From NCBI GenBank assembly GCA_028274465.1, contig CM051455.1, positions 49,205,351 through 49,269,350 of the forward strand: 64,000 nt of DNA. Reading direction: 5' to 3'. Below the pieces are notes generated by a model. It was not told where the DNA came from, ran no database searches, and worked only from the letters and a program-made list of their open reading frames with translations. The translations under genes and the position numbers were made by a program. Positions 44,122 through 54,660 of this stretch are shown here, piece by piece; position 1 is the first letter of the stretch, and each line of letters starts with the position of its first letter. This stretch comes from Plantago ovata. Lineage: Eukaryota > Streptophyta > Magnoliopsida > Lamiales > Plantaginaceae.

Positions 44122-44408
44122 TGTTGGAGAATTAATATAAATGACTAGATTCCGTTCCTCCCCAACAGCTTAAGCTTTTGGGAGAGTTGGAATTCTATCA
44201 TGGTATCAGAGCCATCTGGCTCACGCCCACCTGGGTTCGAATCTCCCCGGAGACAAACTCCGCCCCATATTAAATTTCCACTCGAATGGCCTCCCAAAGA
44301 GGTTGAAATCGGCCACGAGTGCGGGGGAGTGTTGGAGAATTAATATAAATGACTAGATTCCGTTCCTCCCCAACAGCTTAAACTTTTGGGAGAGTTGGAA
44401 TTCTATCA
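44122..44408 (+). mobile_element. TRIM retrotransposon, young copy, 287 bp
   Basis: Two 79 bp LTRs, 44122-44200 and 44330-44408 (TGTTGGAGAATTAATATAAA to GAATTCTATCA), one difference apart. Primer site TGGTATCAGAGCC at 44201, complementary to initiator tRNA-Met, directly after the first LTR; polypurine GCGGGGGAG before the second. Exact host duplication GAAGG (44117-44121, 44409-44413). The interior is only ~129 bp and non-coding, so it must be mobilised in trans. It looks complete. The 32522-32790 copy is the same family. Confidence 0.95.
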
Positions 44409-44413
44409 GAAGG

Positions 44414-45745
44414 TTTAGAAGAAAATAGTGTTCTCTCTTAACTTGGTGGATAGATAGTGATACGAACGTCTTTGAAAGAATAACATACTCTCAATTAAAT
44501 GATTATATTCACGATCGAATAAGTTCGAGAAAGAGTAGTCGATCGATATGTAGTTTGATTAGGTCGTCCAAATTTTTGGACTTTGTTGTATAGATGAGAG
44601 TGTAATAGTGGTCAAGATTTGAAGTTTCGTTTTATATTTGATGGTTAAGAGTGTACTCGTATTATTTATGCACTGTGTTTTCTCTGTAGTTGATGATGGT
44701 ATTAATAAAATTATTTGCTGCTACAAAAACTTATAAGTTTGATAATCTCTTATTCCTGTGTATTAGTGTCATACTGATGACTGATTTTCATAAATTTGGG
44801 GGCCTAGCCGCCTAGATTTGGACGTGAAAATCCAATCCTATTTTTTTTTTGCAATTTTAATTATAATATGATTAAGGACTCGAGGTCGCATATGTTAATG
44901 TAACATCGTCATTTTTATCTTTTTAATGACGATTCGTTTATCTATTTTCCACAAGTGCTACGAGGTGTGTATGTCGAATAAAGATAGACACCTTTCTCAA
45001 AACGGCAAGCAACAACCCGCCAAAATGTTGCTGAGACATAGGTTGATTATTATTATTGAACTCAAACCCGTGTGTTCACTACAAATACAGATACGTACTT
45101 CAAAAGTTATCACTAATACTATGGTAGTTCTTGTGATCAAAGAGTAGGTATATACTATACATTTGAGAAGAAAATATTTCCTCTAGTATTTCTGTAGAAC
45201 ACACGAGACACGAAGTTAAACGACTTATCTGAACAAATTGGTTTTTGTCCTTTGTTTTTTACTGCTTTGTCTATAAACCCGACACTTTTCTATATAACAT
45301 TTTTCTCTTTCTTTCTTAATGGGGTGCTTAAAAAGGAAGGCTATGTATTAAAATTACAACTAATACAATAAAATAAGTAAGTCCCAATTGTTGTGCCCCC
45401 AAATTGAAATTTGCTTTCTTATTTTTTTCTTCCTAAGAACATTCTAATAATTCTAATAATTGTGTATTTTCAATATGAGTCGCTTCACCAATACGTACGT
45501 ATCTCATCAACGAATTCTCTGCTCAATATATCACCTAGCTTATTATAATAATAACAATATAATAAATTATCAATGTTGTAACCCTAGTCCAGTACCCTCT
45601 CCAACTTAAACTCGCTTTCGAAAAGAAAAAAAAGTTCTCTCCATATTCTTTTCATTCCCAATAAAAACATCTTATCGCTCTTTCAGCAAACGCCTAAATG
45701 ATCCATATCTCCCTTTCACCTTAACCGCGCAATTAGTTACGCTTC
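44414..45745. other. Intergenic
   Basis: No gene recognised; open frame 44926-45147 has no motif. Confidence 0.4.
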
Positions 45746-45760
45746 TTATCTTTTGCATGT

Positions 45761-45992
45761 TTTTTTTTTTTTTATAACGGCAAAATTTATTCCAAATAAT
45801 AACCAGAGTTTACAATGCTAACATGCACAAGTTATGCATGCCTCAACATAATACAGTCAAACGACGAAACTCCACGAGGCCACGATTGAGAAAACTTGAT
45901 ACAAGTTATGTACGGAGTGCAACTTGACACCAGTCTCGTCCATTATGTCTCCCCACTAGCGACTAGACAAATTTCGATACAACTTATGTTTT
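45761..45992 (-). mobile_element. 5'-truncated LINE 3' end with TSD
   Basis: Flanked by a 15-16 bp duplication TTATCTTTTGCATGTT (45746-45761 and 45993-46008). On the minus strand it ends in AATAAATTTTGCCGTTATA followed by a ~13-15 bp A-tail (the plus-strand poly(T) at 45761-45773). Only ~230 bp of 3' UTR remain. A-tail, variable-length duplication and severe 5' truncation are typical of LINE insertion. Confidence 0.75.
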
Positions 45993-46258
45993 TTATCTTT
46001 TGCATGTTGAAGCATAATAGAATAGCCACAACCGAACGTTTTTAACTTTTTCAACATTAATTAAGATACAAAATTATGTATAATATTGTTGGACACTTTA
46101 ATTCATCATTGGTTCATTGTATAAAAGTCCTTGAAATTAAGTGTAATTTCTCATAATATCCATAACTATTATATCAAATTTTTAGGTTATGTATTCCACA
46201 TACTTTTATTAATTCCCAACACATTCCATTATCATAAGTAAAAATGTACTCATATGTT

Positions 46259-46490
46259 TTTTTTTATTCTTTACGTTTGTTTTGTTGACTTTTTTTAGCT
46301 CCGTTGACCTTCAATTAATCTTAAATTAAACCGTAAAAATAAAATGTGAAATGATATTATGAAAGTCAAGTCACTCTATTTTCATGCATTTTTTTTTTTT
46401 TTATGGCTTAAATTATAATTTATCGAATGTCAAACTAGACTAAAAGAAAGTCAACAGAACAAACGTAAAGAATCTGAAAAAACAGATGAG
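46259..46490. mobile_element. Stowaway-type MITE, 232 bp
   Basis: TA duplication at 46257-46258 and 46491-46492. Inverted ends CTCATATGTTTTTTTTTATT and, from the right, CTCATCTGTTTTTTCAGATT, continuing as TTTACGTTTGTTnTGTTGAC on both sides. Long inverted repeats and an AT-rich core. Distinct subfamily from 51566-51822. Confidence 0.85.
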
Positions 46491-46492
46491 TA

Positions 46493-47546
46493 ATTTATAG
46501 TGATTTTGAATTACATGAATAAAATAGTTATGGTTAAGTTGGTTCAATATTTCATTATTCGTTTCATCTACAATTTCTATACAATGAGCTTCACATCTGA
46601 AAGTTTGAAAAGTTCCATGTAATGCCTAACATCTTTTATCATCGGTCAATGGTATAAAAACACCCACAATTGGTACGGGATGTTTTGGTGATTTCAAAAT
46701 GACACTCACAGATAAGTAAATGCATAGGTTTAAAGTGTTGTGCCTCAATTAATTAGTGGTTGGGTTGTACGATATCATCCTCAGATCTTCAAGGGTTACA
46801 GGTGGGCAGCACCAAGTAAGGCTTGACAAGGACATTGAGAATTTTTCCGGGGGTTCGGGTGGGGTGTGTGTCGAATGTAATACTTTGCATTCCCCATCAA
46901 TCAAAAGCGAATATGATAAATGAGTATATAAGTAGACGGCCATCATGGATTGATACGGGTATTTTAATTGATTTATAATGTAAAATACATACAAATTTAA
47001 AAAAAAAAAACAATACTGTACGAGTGATCAATTTGTAGCATATACTAAAGAGATATACAACCTGGTTTGATATAGGAGTATGTATAGTTTGATTCCTTAT
47101 TTTCTGTGATAGTACTTGGTGTTTGTACAAAGTGAATTATGCTTAATCCATCTACTACTAGTAATTATTTAATCCCAAAATGCATTTTTAAGTACACCAT
47201 TTGCAGAAATACAACCTTTTCCACTCACTCAACTCCAGCTAGAATATAATAAGAGCCCTCTCAGCGCACATTGCTCTACACATAAATACCCCCATACCAA
47301 TCTCCCAAACTTGTTGTCTCAAGTCTCAACTAAAATAGAATAGTGAATCAATCCCATTCTTCATTTTTACACAAAACGCAAAACACTTGTTCCAATTTCA
47401 ATTTCTCCTCTCCACTCCACTCCACTCTACACACTACAGTCCCTACTCTACTCCCCCATTTCTGCCACACTCTGCCATCTCCTTGTTTCTTTTTGTCTCA
47501 ACCCAAACTAAAAACAAAACAAATTAACAAACAAACCAAAACAATA
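46493..47546. other. Intergenic and promoter/5' leader of the OVATE-family gene
   Basis: No gene to ~47200. CATAAATACCCCC at 47280-47292 could serve as a TATA region, followed by a CT/CA-rich leader of about 230 bp before the ATG at 47547, typical of highly expressed plant transcripts. Confidence 0.4.
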
Positions 47547-48143
47547 ATGCCAATAAATCATCTAAACCTTTGCTTCCCCATAAACATCTCCACCACCCCC
47601 ACCGCCACCGCCGCCGCCACTAAAACCTCCGATCAACTCCCACCATTCACCAAGAACTTCAACTCCCTCTACGACTCCTCCACCCCAACCGCCGACTCAG
47701 ACTCCAACTCCGACTCCGACCCATCTCCCCCCGACTTCGCCACCGCCGCCGCCTCCCGCCGCTTCTTCTTCTCCTCCCCCGGCCGCTCCAACTCCATCAT
47801 CGACTCCACCTCCTCACTCTCCTCCTCCTCCACGTCCTCTTCATCAGTCGAAGCTGTTGCGGAAGGTACAATCGCCGTGCCAACCTACTCGCCGGACCCG
47901 TACGCCGACTTCCGCCGCTCGATGCAGGAGATGGTGGAGGCGCGTGACCTGCACGACGTGCCTCAGAACTGGGACTACTTGCACGACCTGCTCATGTGTT
48001 ATCTGTCGTTGAATCCGAAGAGTACGCATAAGTACATTGTCGGGGCTTTCGCGGATCTGCTTGTGAGCCTCACCGCGGAGAATGGGCGACGGAGGAATTC
48101 GTTTTCTGTGGGCAAGCGTAAGCTCCTGCGGCGGCGCGTGTAG
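47547..48143 (+). CDS. OVATE family protein, 198 aa, intronless
   Basis: Residues 1-117 are Ser/Thr/Pro-rich and low in complexity, starting MPINHLNLCFPINIS; the N-terminal LCF motif is usual in small OFPs. The OVATE domain is at ~118-175: YADFRRSMQEMVEARDL, NWDYLHDLLMCYLSLNPKST and HKYIVGAFADLLVSL, all conserved family blocks. A basic tail ends KRKLLRRRV. OFPs are plant-specific transcriptional repressors that bind KNOX/BELL homeodomain and TRM proteins and shape organs. The sequence is closest in layout to the OFP12/16 group; that placement is inference. An in-frame upstream ATG at 47343 would add 68 residues; they are leader-like (CT-rich, no conservation expected), so 47547 is preferred. 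Coding DNA is strongly C-rich, unlike the flanks. Confidence 0.92.
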   Translation: MPINHLNLCFPINISTTPTATAAATKTSDQLPPFTKNFNSLYDSSTPTADSDSNSDSDPSPPDFATAAASRRFFFSSPGRSNSIIDSTSSLSSSSTSSSSVEAVAEGTIAVPTYSPDPYADFRRSMQEMVEARDLHDVPQNWDYLHDLLMCYLSLNPKSTHKYIVGAFADLLVSLTAENGRRRNSFSVGKRKLLRRRV

Positions 48144-50458
48144 TAGAATCTGTCGTTTTGGTAAAATCTAAAAAATTTCAAAAATACAGTTTGTGTTAAT
48201 TGCAATTTAGTGCCTGTAGTTTTGTACGTTGTACTTTACTCCCTATATATTTCACTAATTGCTCTTTAGTGCTTCCAGTTCTATTCTGAAAGGGTCTTTT
48301 GCTTGGTGGCATTGGGTTATCTGAAAAGACTTGTGTTAGACATCTAATCACCAATTTGGGAATGTGAGGAAAACTGAAAACATAGGTTGGAAGTTGGCGC
48401 CGCTTTTAATTTAGAAATGTGTTATAACTAGCTTTAAAATCGTTAAAAAAAACATGCTATTTAAGCTTAGACATAACTCAATCCGTAAATTTTGATCTAA
48501 CCTAACTATTGTTCCGAGTTAATCATTAAACCATTCGATTAAACATAAACGGTAGCTAAACATATCGCGTATTTTTTGCTAACACTAAAACAAAGATATA
48601 ATGGATTTCTTGTTTTTAGGATTCTTTTATTACACTTTACTCCATCTTTGAATGGAAGTTGCTTTGTCCATACTATCATATGATATCTCATTTAAAAATC
48701 AAGTGGCAAAGCATGCAATAAATGCAGACCATTTGAAATTGGAGACCTACTTTGCAATTCAAGCATTAAGTTGGAATATATGTTAGAAATGTTAGGTGTA
48801 AGGTTATAATGCAAATATTTCACCATTTAGGATAAGGAAATGATTCAAAATGAAGATGAATGTTGACAGTTCATTATACTATATTGGATGATGATTTGAT
48901 GATACAGAAAAATTTGAACCTTTCATTGTTGTGTGTTGTTGTTATAGGCTTCATTCAACCCTTTACAGCATACATTCAAAACTTTCACATTGCCATAAGT
49001 TGTATAGACATACATTTGGTTTGTTTCACTTTGTCATGAATATATGTACTTGCCTTTTTACTGCAATAAAAAAAGTTCCTTTCATTTTACCCTGAAAAGG
49101 TGAAAAAAGTTTGCACAAAAGCCTGATTTGTGTTCTGGTCCTAACAAGGAAAAGCTGTTTCTGCAATTAATGTTTGTTTAATTTCATGGGAGTAAGATTG
49201 CTTCTTATTAATGTCTGATCAAGAAGTTGGTGTGTGTCTTTATCACCCTGGTCCAACACTTGCTTGCACCGTTACAGATGATCAATGAACTAACTACCGA
49301 TCAAAATTATAACCAAAGTATCGATTTTAGGCCGCTAACAAAAACTGCTATGTGTATATTATTTTCTGAATACGATAATTACTAGTAGTAACATACATGT
49401 GGTGGTTCCAAAGTTAGGAAACTTCTTAATCGGAGCAAGGACTGTATGGACATGTGTTTTTATTATTGGCACGAACAGAGTTTGTCTATGAGTAATTGAA
49501 AAGGAATAAAGGATTAAATAATTGTACTTGACTGTTCCTATCTACTGTACTTTGATTAAATTAACAAAATCAGTGGGCTAAAATAATTGTACTTGACTGT
49601 TCCTATCTTTAGCAAAACACAAAACTCCTCTTTTTTAACCTCTTCAAATCAGTTAAAACACAACGGCCCCTTTGTAATTATATGTCTCTAACTGGCGTAG
49701 TATTGTTTAACAACACCAAGACAATTATTGTATTCGATTTTAATTGTTTAATTTCAATGGATATGGTGTCTCTATCTAACGACCCCAAACTCCCCATCTC
49801 TTTAAAATTCACCTTTTTTCGTTGAAAGAGCATCTCTAATTTACTTACGTGACTCGTTATGTCTATGCGAATTACCACGTGTGACAGTATATAGAGCCAT
49901 GAGCCATCTGCCTGGCGCTAACTAAGCCGGACTTTGGTCGTTCTCAAGCTCTTTGTTGTATATATACTACTCATGATTTTCCATTCGCTATTTTATGTGG
50001 ATCTCGCAACTACTGAATAGGTCGACTAATTTCCATTAAAACTTAACTGACAACTACCGAAGGAGCATGTATGTTCCAGTATCCGTTGGGTTTAAATAGG
50101 ACACAAAAAATTAAATTGCAATAGTACAAACTTTTTGAACTATCATTTAATGAGGCGATGTGGTTGTTGAAAAAATTCGTAATCCGAAAGACAAAGGTTG
50201 TCACATACGTAAAAGAAAATTAAGGATCATCGGAGCTTGATTACTGATTAGAAGAATCTTGAAACATGACATGAACATAAGCTGTTGGATTAAGACAAAT
50301 TAGGCCGAACTAGTTTAGTAAAATATACAACACAAGTTGGCCACCAGAAAGAGTAGAATCAGCAGAATCAGGGGAATCTTCATTTGTTTTTACCCCATCT
50401 TGTTTTGCTGCTTCAGTGAAACTCTATTTTCAGCTGACTCACTGGAATAAAAACCTGG
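48144..50458. other. 3' flank of the OFP gene and intergenic DNA
   Basis: No further gene. A direct repeat of AATAATTGTACTTGACTGTT occurs near 49517 and 49580. Nothing else resolved. Confidence 0.4.
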
Positions 50459-51030
50459 CAAAATACATCCGAATCTGAAATCCGACCCGATTCGAAACTC
50501 AAAATTTCACCCAAACATTTGTGGTCAAACATCCGAGCTTTGATCCGAAACTCGATCCTAATTTTTTTCCGATCCGAAAGCATCCGATTTTTTTTTTTTA
50601 TCCGAATGAAACAAATCGAAATCTTTCGAATAAATTCGATCCGATATTCACCCGATCCGAATTGAATGTGACCCGAACTCTTTCAATACAAAATGACCCG
50701 AATTAAATTTATAGGGAATACATAATTATTTTCATTTAAAATATATATTTCATATATAACTAACTTATAATAAAGATTTTAAACTTGCAATATTTCATAC
50801 GTTTTCATTATAAAAATAATTTTGCATTTAAATATTCAATCAACACTGAATCCAAATTGGCTCGATCCGAATTGACCCGACCCGAAATTGACATGATCCG
50901 GAAATATTTTGAAATCTACAATCCGATTAAAACCTGAAATCCGAACACATTCGAATCCGACCCGATCTGAAATCACCCGAAACAAACTTACTCATCCGAA
51001 ATCATCCGATCCGAATCCGATCCGATCAAA
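50459..51030. repeat. TCCGA/CCGATCC-rich repeat region
   Basis: Dense ATCCGA, GACCCGA and CCGATCC motifs at both ends (50459-50700 and 50850-51030) around an AT-rich core. It looks like a non-autonomous DNA element with CCGAT-rich subterminal repeats; termini and TSD were not resolved. Confidence 0.55.
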
Positions 51031-51054
51031 AAATGCACGTGAATGGATTATAGT

Positions 51055-51533
51055 CTATGTTTAAGATCTCGTCTCGGAGGCCATCTCGGACGACCTCCTG
51101 AGAAGGGTTAACCCGGGTTATCTCCGAGGATTGACTCGGATGACGTCATAAATATGTATTATAGATAACTAATAATAATATATTAAAATTCAGAATAAGA
51201 CTTTATAATCTTGATTTATACTTCATATTTTCAATTTATATAATCTTTTGAAAATAATGTTGGAATAGGTGGAGAGGTGATTGCAATTTGTAAATTTATT
51301 TAAGGAATGAAATAAATATAATGGGAATTTGGGTGCCATTGCAAGTGGATCCCTCTTTTTTTTTAAAAACAATTTTCAAAAACCCGGGTCAACCCGGATT
51401 AACCGGCCAAAATCTCAGAAAAATCTCGGGTTTCGAGATTTTCCCGAGATTTTGTGATTTCGTCCCGTGAAGGGCACCGATTACCGGTTAAACCGGGTCA
51501 ACCCGGGTTGACCCGACGAGATCTTAAACATAG
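51055..51533. mobile_element. hAT-type MITE with TIR CTATGTTTAAGATCTCGTC, 479 bp
   Basis: Perfect 19 bp inverted ends CTATGTTTAAGATCTCGTC. Exact 8 bp duplication ATTATAGT (51047-51054, 51534-51541). Subterminal regions have repeated CCCGGGTTAACC/TCAACCCGGGTT and CTCGG motifs. No coding capacity. Confidence 0.92.
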
Positions 51534-51565
51534 ATTATAGTACAGGTGTTAGGAGAAAAAAGTTA

Positions 51566-51822
51566 CTCCCTCCGTTCTCTCAGAAGCTTCCTGGTTTGGC
51601 TTTTTTCGGTCAATAGCTTTCAACTTTGACTCTCAATTACTCTTAAACCATAATGATAAAGTATGTAACGAAATTATATTATGACAATTTAGGTTTTATA
51701 TTTTTATAATATAATTTCGTTACATACTTTATCATTATAGTTTAAGAGTAATTGAGAGTCAAAGTTGAAAGCTATTGACCAAAAAAAGTCAAACCAGAAA
51801 GTTTCTGAGAGAACGGAGGGAG
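51566..51822. mobile_element. Stowaway MITE, near-perfect hairpin, 257 bp
   Basis: TA duplication (51564-51565, 51823-51824). Ends CTCCCTCCGTTCTCTCAGAA and, from the right, CTCCCTCCGTTCTCTCAGAA. The two halves are inverted copies throughout, including AATTACTCTTAAACcATAAT and GTATGTAACGAAATTATATT. Best-preserved member of the family also seen at 23455 and 30548. Confidence 0.95.
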
Positions 51823-52234
51823 TACTTCGTATTTGTTTTTTACTATTCTATTTATCCAGTAGGTTTTGTTGTTTCCGACTAAAAAAATCTACAGTAAAAC
51901 CTCTATAAAATAATAATGTTGGGACCGAGATATTTTATTAATTTAGCGAGATATTATATAATTAATAAATTAATAATTTATTAATTTAAGAAGGTTTTAC
52001 ATGTACGAACAATTGACCATTAAAATTCTCTTGGTAGTGGATAATTGTTTGACCCATTCAAAATATTCAAGGTTTACAAAACATAGAGTCGTTATTTCTA
52101 CGACCGAACATTACTTCAAAAATCCAACCATGTGATGTTAGGATCATAAGAGCCTTTACATCAAAAGATTTTGGAAGGCTATAAGTTGGACATTTCTTCC
52201 CCCAAAAAATATTAATGTTTCAGATGTTATCAAT

Positions 52235-52698
52235 TTGGTCATCCCATCTTGGACAATGAATGTGCAACAAGAGACGTACCATACCAAATTGCTTTCAACA
52301 TTGCAAAATTTGTTCGACACATCAAATTGCTCAAGTGGTTTAAATGATACAAATTTCGAAGAAGACATTCGTGAGTTTGAGAACTTGGTCATTGGTATGC
52401 ATTATCGACACAAATGGATGTGAATCACTTGCTAGATTTTCCTGATGAAAACAATGAATGTTATGAAATTCAAAGCATTGAAAAAATAGTGGCGGATACC
52501 ATTCAAAATCCTGTTGACGATGAAGTCGAGGATGATTCAATTGCTTTTGAACCAGTCATTCGAAAGGAAGCACTGCAAGCGGCAACAACTCTTCAAACCT
52601 TTTTGTTGCAATATGAAAAGATAACACCACAACTCTTGAGTGAAATGGAGAGATTTAGACATGCACAAAATATGAATTTTAATTTCAACAAAAAATAA
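52235..52698 (+). pseudogene. C-terminal fragment of a pogo-like (DDE_1) transposase
   Basis: Two overlapping frames: 52235-52423 (..TYHTKLLSTLQNLFDTSNC to EFENLVIGMHYR) and 52414-52698 (MDVNHLLDFPDENNECYEIQ, IRKEALQAATTLQTFLLQYE, ending FNFNKK). These match the acidic C-terminus after the DDE_1 catalytic domain in plant CENP-B/pogo-like transposases (pattern DxLxFPxENxxxYExxxxExI, then KEAxxAxxTLxxFLLQxE). The N-terminal HTH domains and the catalytic core are absent. A frame change near 52420 separates the two parts. Confidence 0.75.
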
Positions 52699-52753
52699 GT
52701 GATTATAGATTCATTTTTTTACTAAACAGTCTTAGAAGTGTGAGGTGTATAAA

Positions 52754-52778
52754 ACACACACACACACACACACACACA
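52754..52778. repeat. (AC)12 microsatellite
   Basis: Uninterrupted AC dinucleotide run inside the pogo-like element. Confidence 0.95.
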
Positions 52779-52965
52779 TAATATTTTAGTAATTATTAAT
52801 TTATCATTTCGTCGGGACTAAAAAGGATTTCAAAAAAATTATTATCTTATTATTTTTATTGATTGGGGTTCAAATTTGTACGGTCCCAAGTTGAGACTGA
52901 ACAAATCATTAATTTCATCGAGGTTATTAATTTATTGACTATTAATTTATGGATATTTTACTGTA

Positions 52966-53447
52966 TAAGTGTATAACCAATAAGGTTTTGTTATTTCCGA
53001 CTAACATAATCTAAATCGAACTGAACTGATTTGAAGTCTGAACTCGGTTTCATTGTATATCATTGAGCGGGACCTTAGGGTCAATGATACTCATTTTAAT
53101 TGTATCATTTTCTATGTGAAAAATAATATATTGATCTGCCCTTGGTATTTACGGCGGTTGAAAGGTTAAAACTCATCCATAAATATTCCAAAAATTGTGA
53201 TCATCATCAACTCAATCCAGAATGACCGTCTTAGGGAAAAATTGGAGATTCACCAAAAATTAGCATGTGCTATTCAGATGCGGCCCAACACGATACATGC
53301 CAAATAAACCATCAGAACAAGTCAAAAGTTTTATGGATTCAGCATAGAACAGATGATGATTACAAGATCAACCCTAAATTGACAGGCCTATACATGAACA
53401 AAAGAACATCGAGTACGTGACCCCTCATCGCCAAACAAGCAAATCTC
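52966..53447. other. Intergenic
   Basis: A direct repeat of AAGGTTTTGTTATTTCCGACTA-type sequence (52978-53012) matches 51860-51890 on the other side of the pogo-like element. Otherwise nothing recognised. Confidence 0.45.
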
Positions 53448-53612
53448 TTACCAATGATCCTCATAATCTTCAGCTATCGGTTCAGGAGGAAACCGACGAA
53501 AGAACTCATTCCCTATTATCAATTGTACTCCGCACATGTTTATGGCTTTTGGTTCTACCATGTCAAAAGAATGGAGCTTTGTAAGTAGCATCCATCGATG
53601 ACATTCCAACAT
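53448..53612 (-). pseudogene. Exon-like 54-codon frame, unknown gene fragment
   Basis: From ATG at 53612 to TAA at 53448: MLECHRWMLLTKLHSFDMVE, then PKAINMCGVQLIIGNEFFRR and FPPEPIAEDYEDHW. The composition (Cys, Trp, Met, PPEP, acidic end) looks like a real protein. The DNA has a strong splice donor ATTG|GTAAGAG overlapping the stop, so it may be an internal exon rather than a 3' end. A stop lies eight codons upstream in frame. I do not recognise the family. It could be a captured or relic exon of a host gene. Confidence 0.4.
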
Positions 53613-53759
53613 TGACAATGTATAGGGATTTTAGAGTGTAAAAATGGATTGTAACAAGTCCAAGAGAAGAACATGAACTACTTTCCCTATAGACTATACA
53701 TTCCATCGCGATAAGGAAACCGTCGTTTGGATGGAATATAGAGAAATTATTTTAAACTA

Positions 53760-54115
53760 CTTGCTACTTATTTGATCTTTTCTTTCGTTGCTTGTGTGGT
53801 TGATACCTCTTTGCCTTTGCGTTGACCCTTGGTGCGTGAAGTTTCTATCCTACATTGTTGCTCTCGGCCACCATGGGCTCTTGTTATATCCTTTGGATGC
53901 TACTACATCTCATGGCACGTTTGGTGTAGACGAGTAGAGTTTGGTTGTTGCTTTGAGCATTCTTTGTTTTAGGCCGGGCAGTGTTTCTTTGGCAAGGTGT
54001 AATACCTAGCAGTTAGGGAGCCTTGTGCTATGTTTTTCTACTTCCGTTGTACTTTTTCGAGCATCCCTTATGCTCTCTTATTATTAGTATTATTTGGTCG
54101 TTTAAAAAAAAGAAG
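53760..54115 (+). mobile_element. LINE-type 3' end (no coding part)
   Basis: G/T-rich non-coding stretch ending GCTCTCTTATTATTAGTATT then ATTTGGTCGTTTAAAAAAAA, the usual form of a plant LINE 3' UTR and A-tail. Start and TSD were not resolved. Confidence 0.4.
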
Positions 54116-54660
54116 ATAAGAACAAGAAGTCAAGAACACAAGCAAGCAAGTTTTGCACACAAGATTTGAACAAATGCGAAGCAATAAAAGAGTATACAAA
54201 ACAAAGACACAATAATTTACGTAGTTCGGAATGAATACCTACATTCACGGAGAGCTAGACCCGAGAAAGATCACTATGATGATGAATTACATTTTACAAA
54301 CTTTTAAACTGAGAATTGAAACCTAATCTCAAGAAATCATTCTCCTTTCAAGTTAATCCTCTCCAATAATGTTCTTAAATCTTACTCACCACAAGTTCTA
54401 TCCACTTGCTACTCTCAATATATATGCACTCCGAATGAGCAATAGAATCTCTCTAGCAACAACTTAAAATTGGATTGCTCTGCTAGGTGAGAAGATTAGG
54501 AAAGAAGAAACATGAGCCGTCGAATCAATGTGCACCGTTCCTGATCAGACGGTTGAGATTCAATCTTCACAAGTCTCTTTCATCGCCTTTCCCTCAGCTG
54601 TCATAAATTGCAGTCAAGCCCACAACTTAATAATATGTTAGTCACTACCCCCAAAGTTTA
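54116..54660. mobile_element. Possible LTR fragment
   Basis: Contains AATTTACGTAGTTCGGAATG and CCTACATTCACGGAGAG, resembling the TTTACGTGGTTCGG..CTACGTCCACGG block frequent in plant LTRs. No ends, primer site or TSD seen. Low certainty. Confidence 0.3.

Larger units (their letters stand above)
51892..52963 (+). mobile_element. pogo/Lemi1-like (Tc1/mariner) element, internally deleted, 1072 bp
   Basis: Ends CAGTAAAACCTCTATAAAAT and, from the right, CAGTAAAATATCCATAAATT, matching the Emigrant/Lemi1 terminus; TA duplication at 51890-51891 and 52964-52965. Only the C-terminal part of a pogo-type transposase remains (52235-52698). It is an intermediate between an autonomous element and an Emigrant-type MITE. 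Confidence 0.9.

Noticed and set aside
47343-47546. Upstream in-frame extension of the OVATE-family protein
   Set aside because: CT/CA-rich leader-like text without domain; the ATG at 47547 begins with the usual small OFP N-terminus.
50521-50706. 61-codon frame in the CCGAT-rich region
   Set aside because: Composed of repeated PNxxxxP/TRxxN patterns from the TCCGA repeat; not coding.
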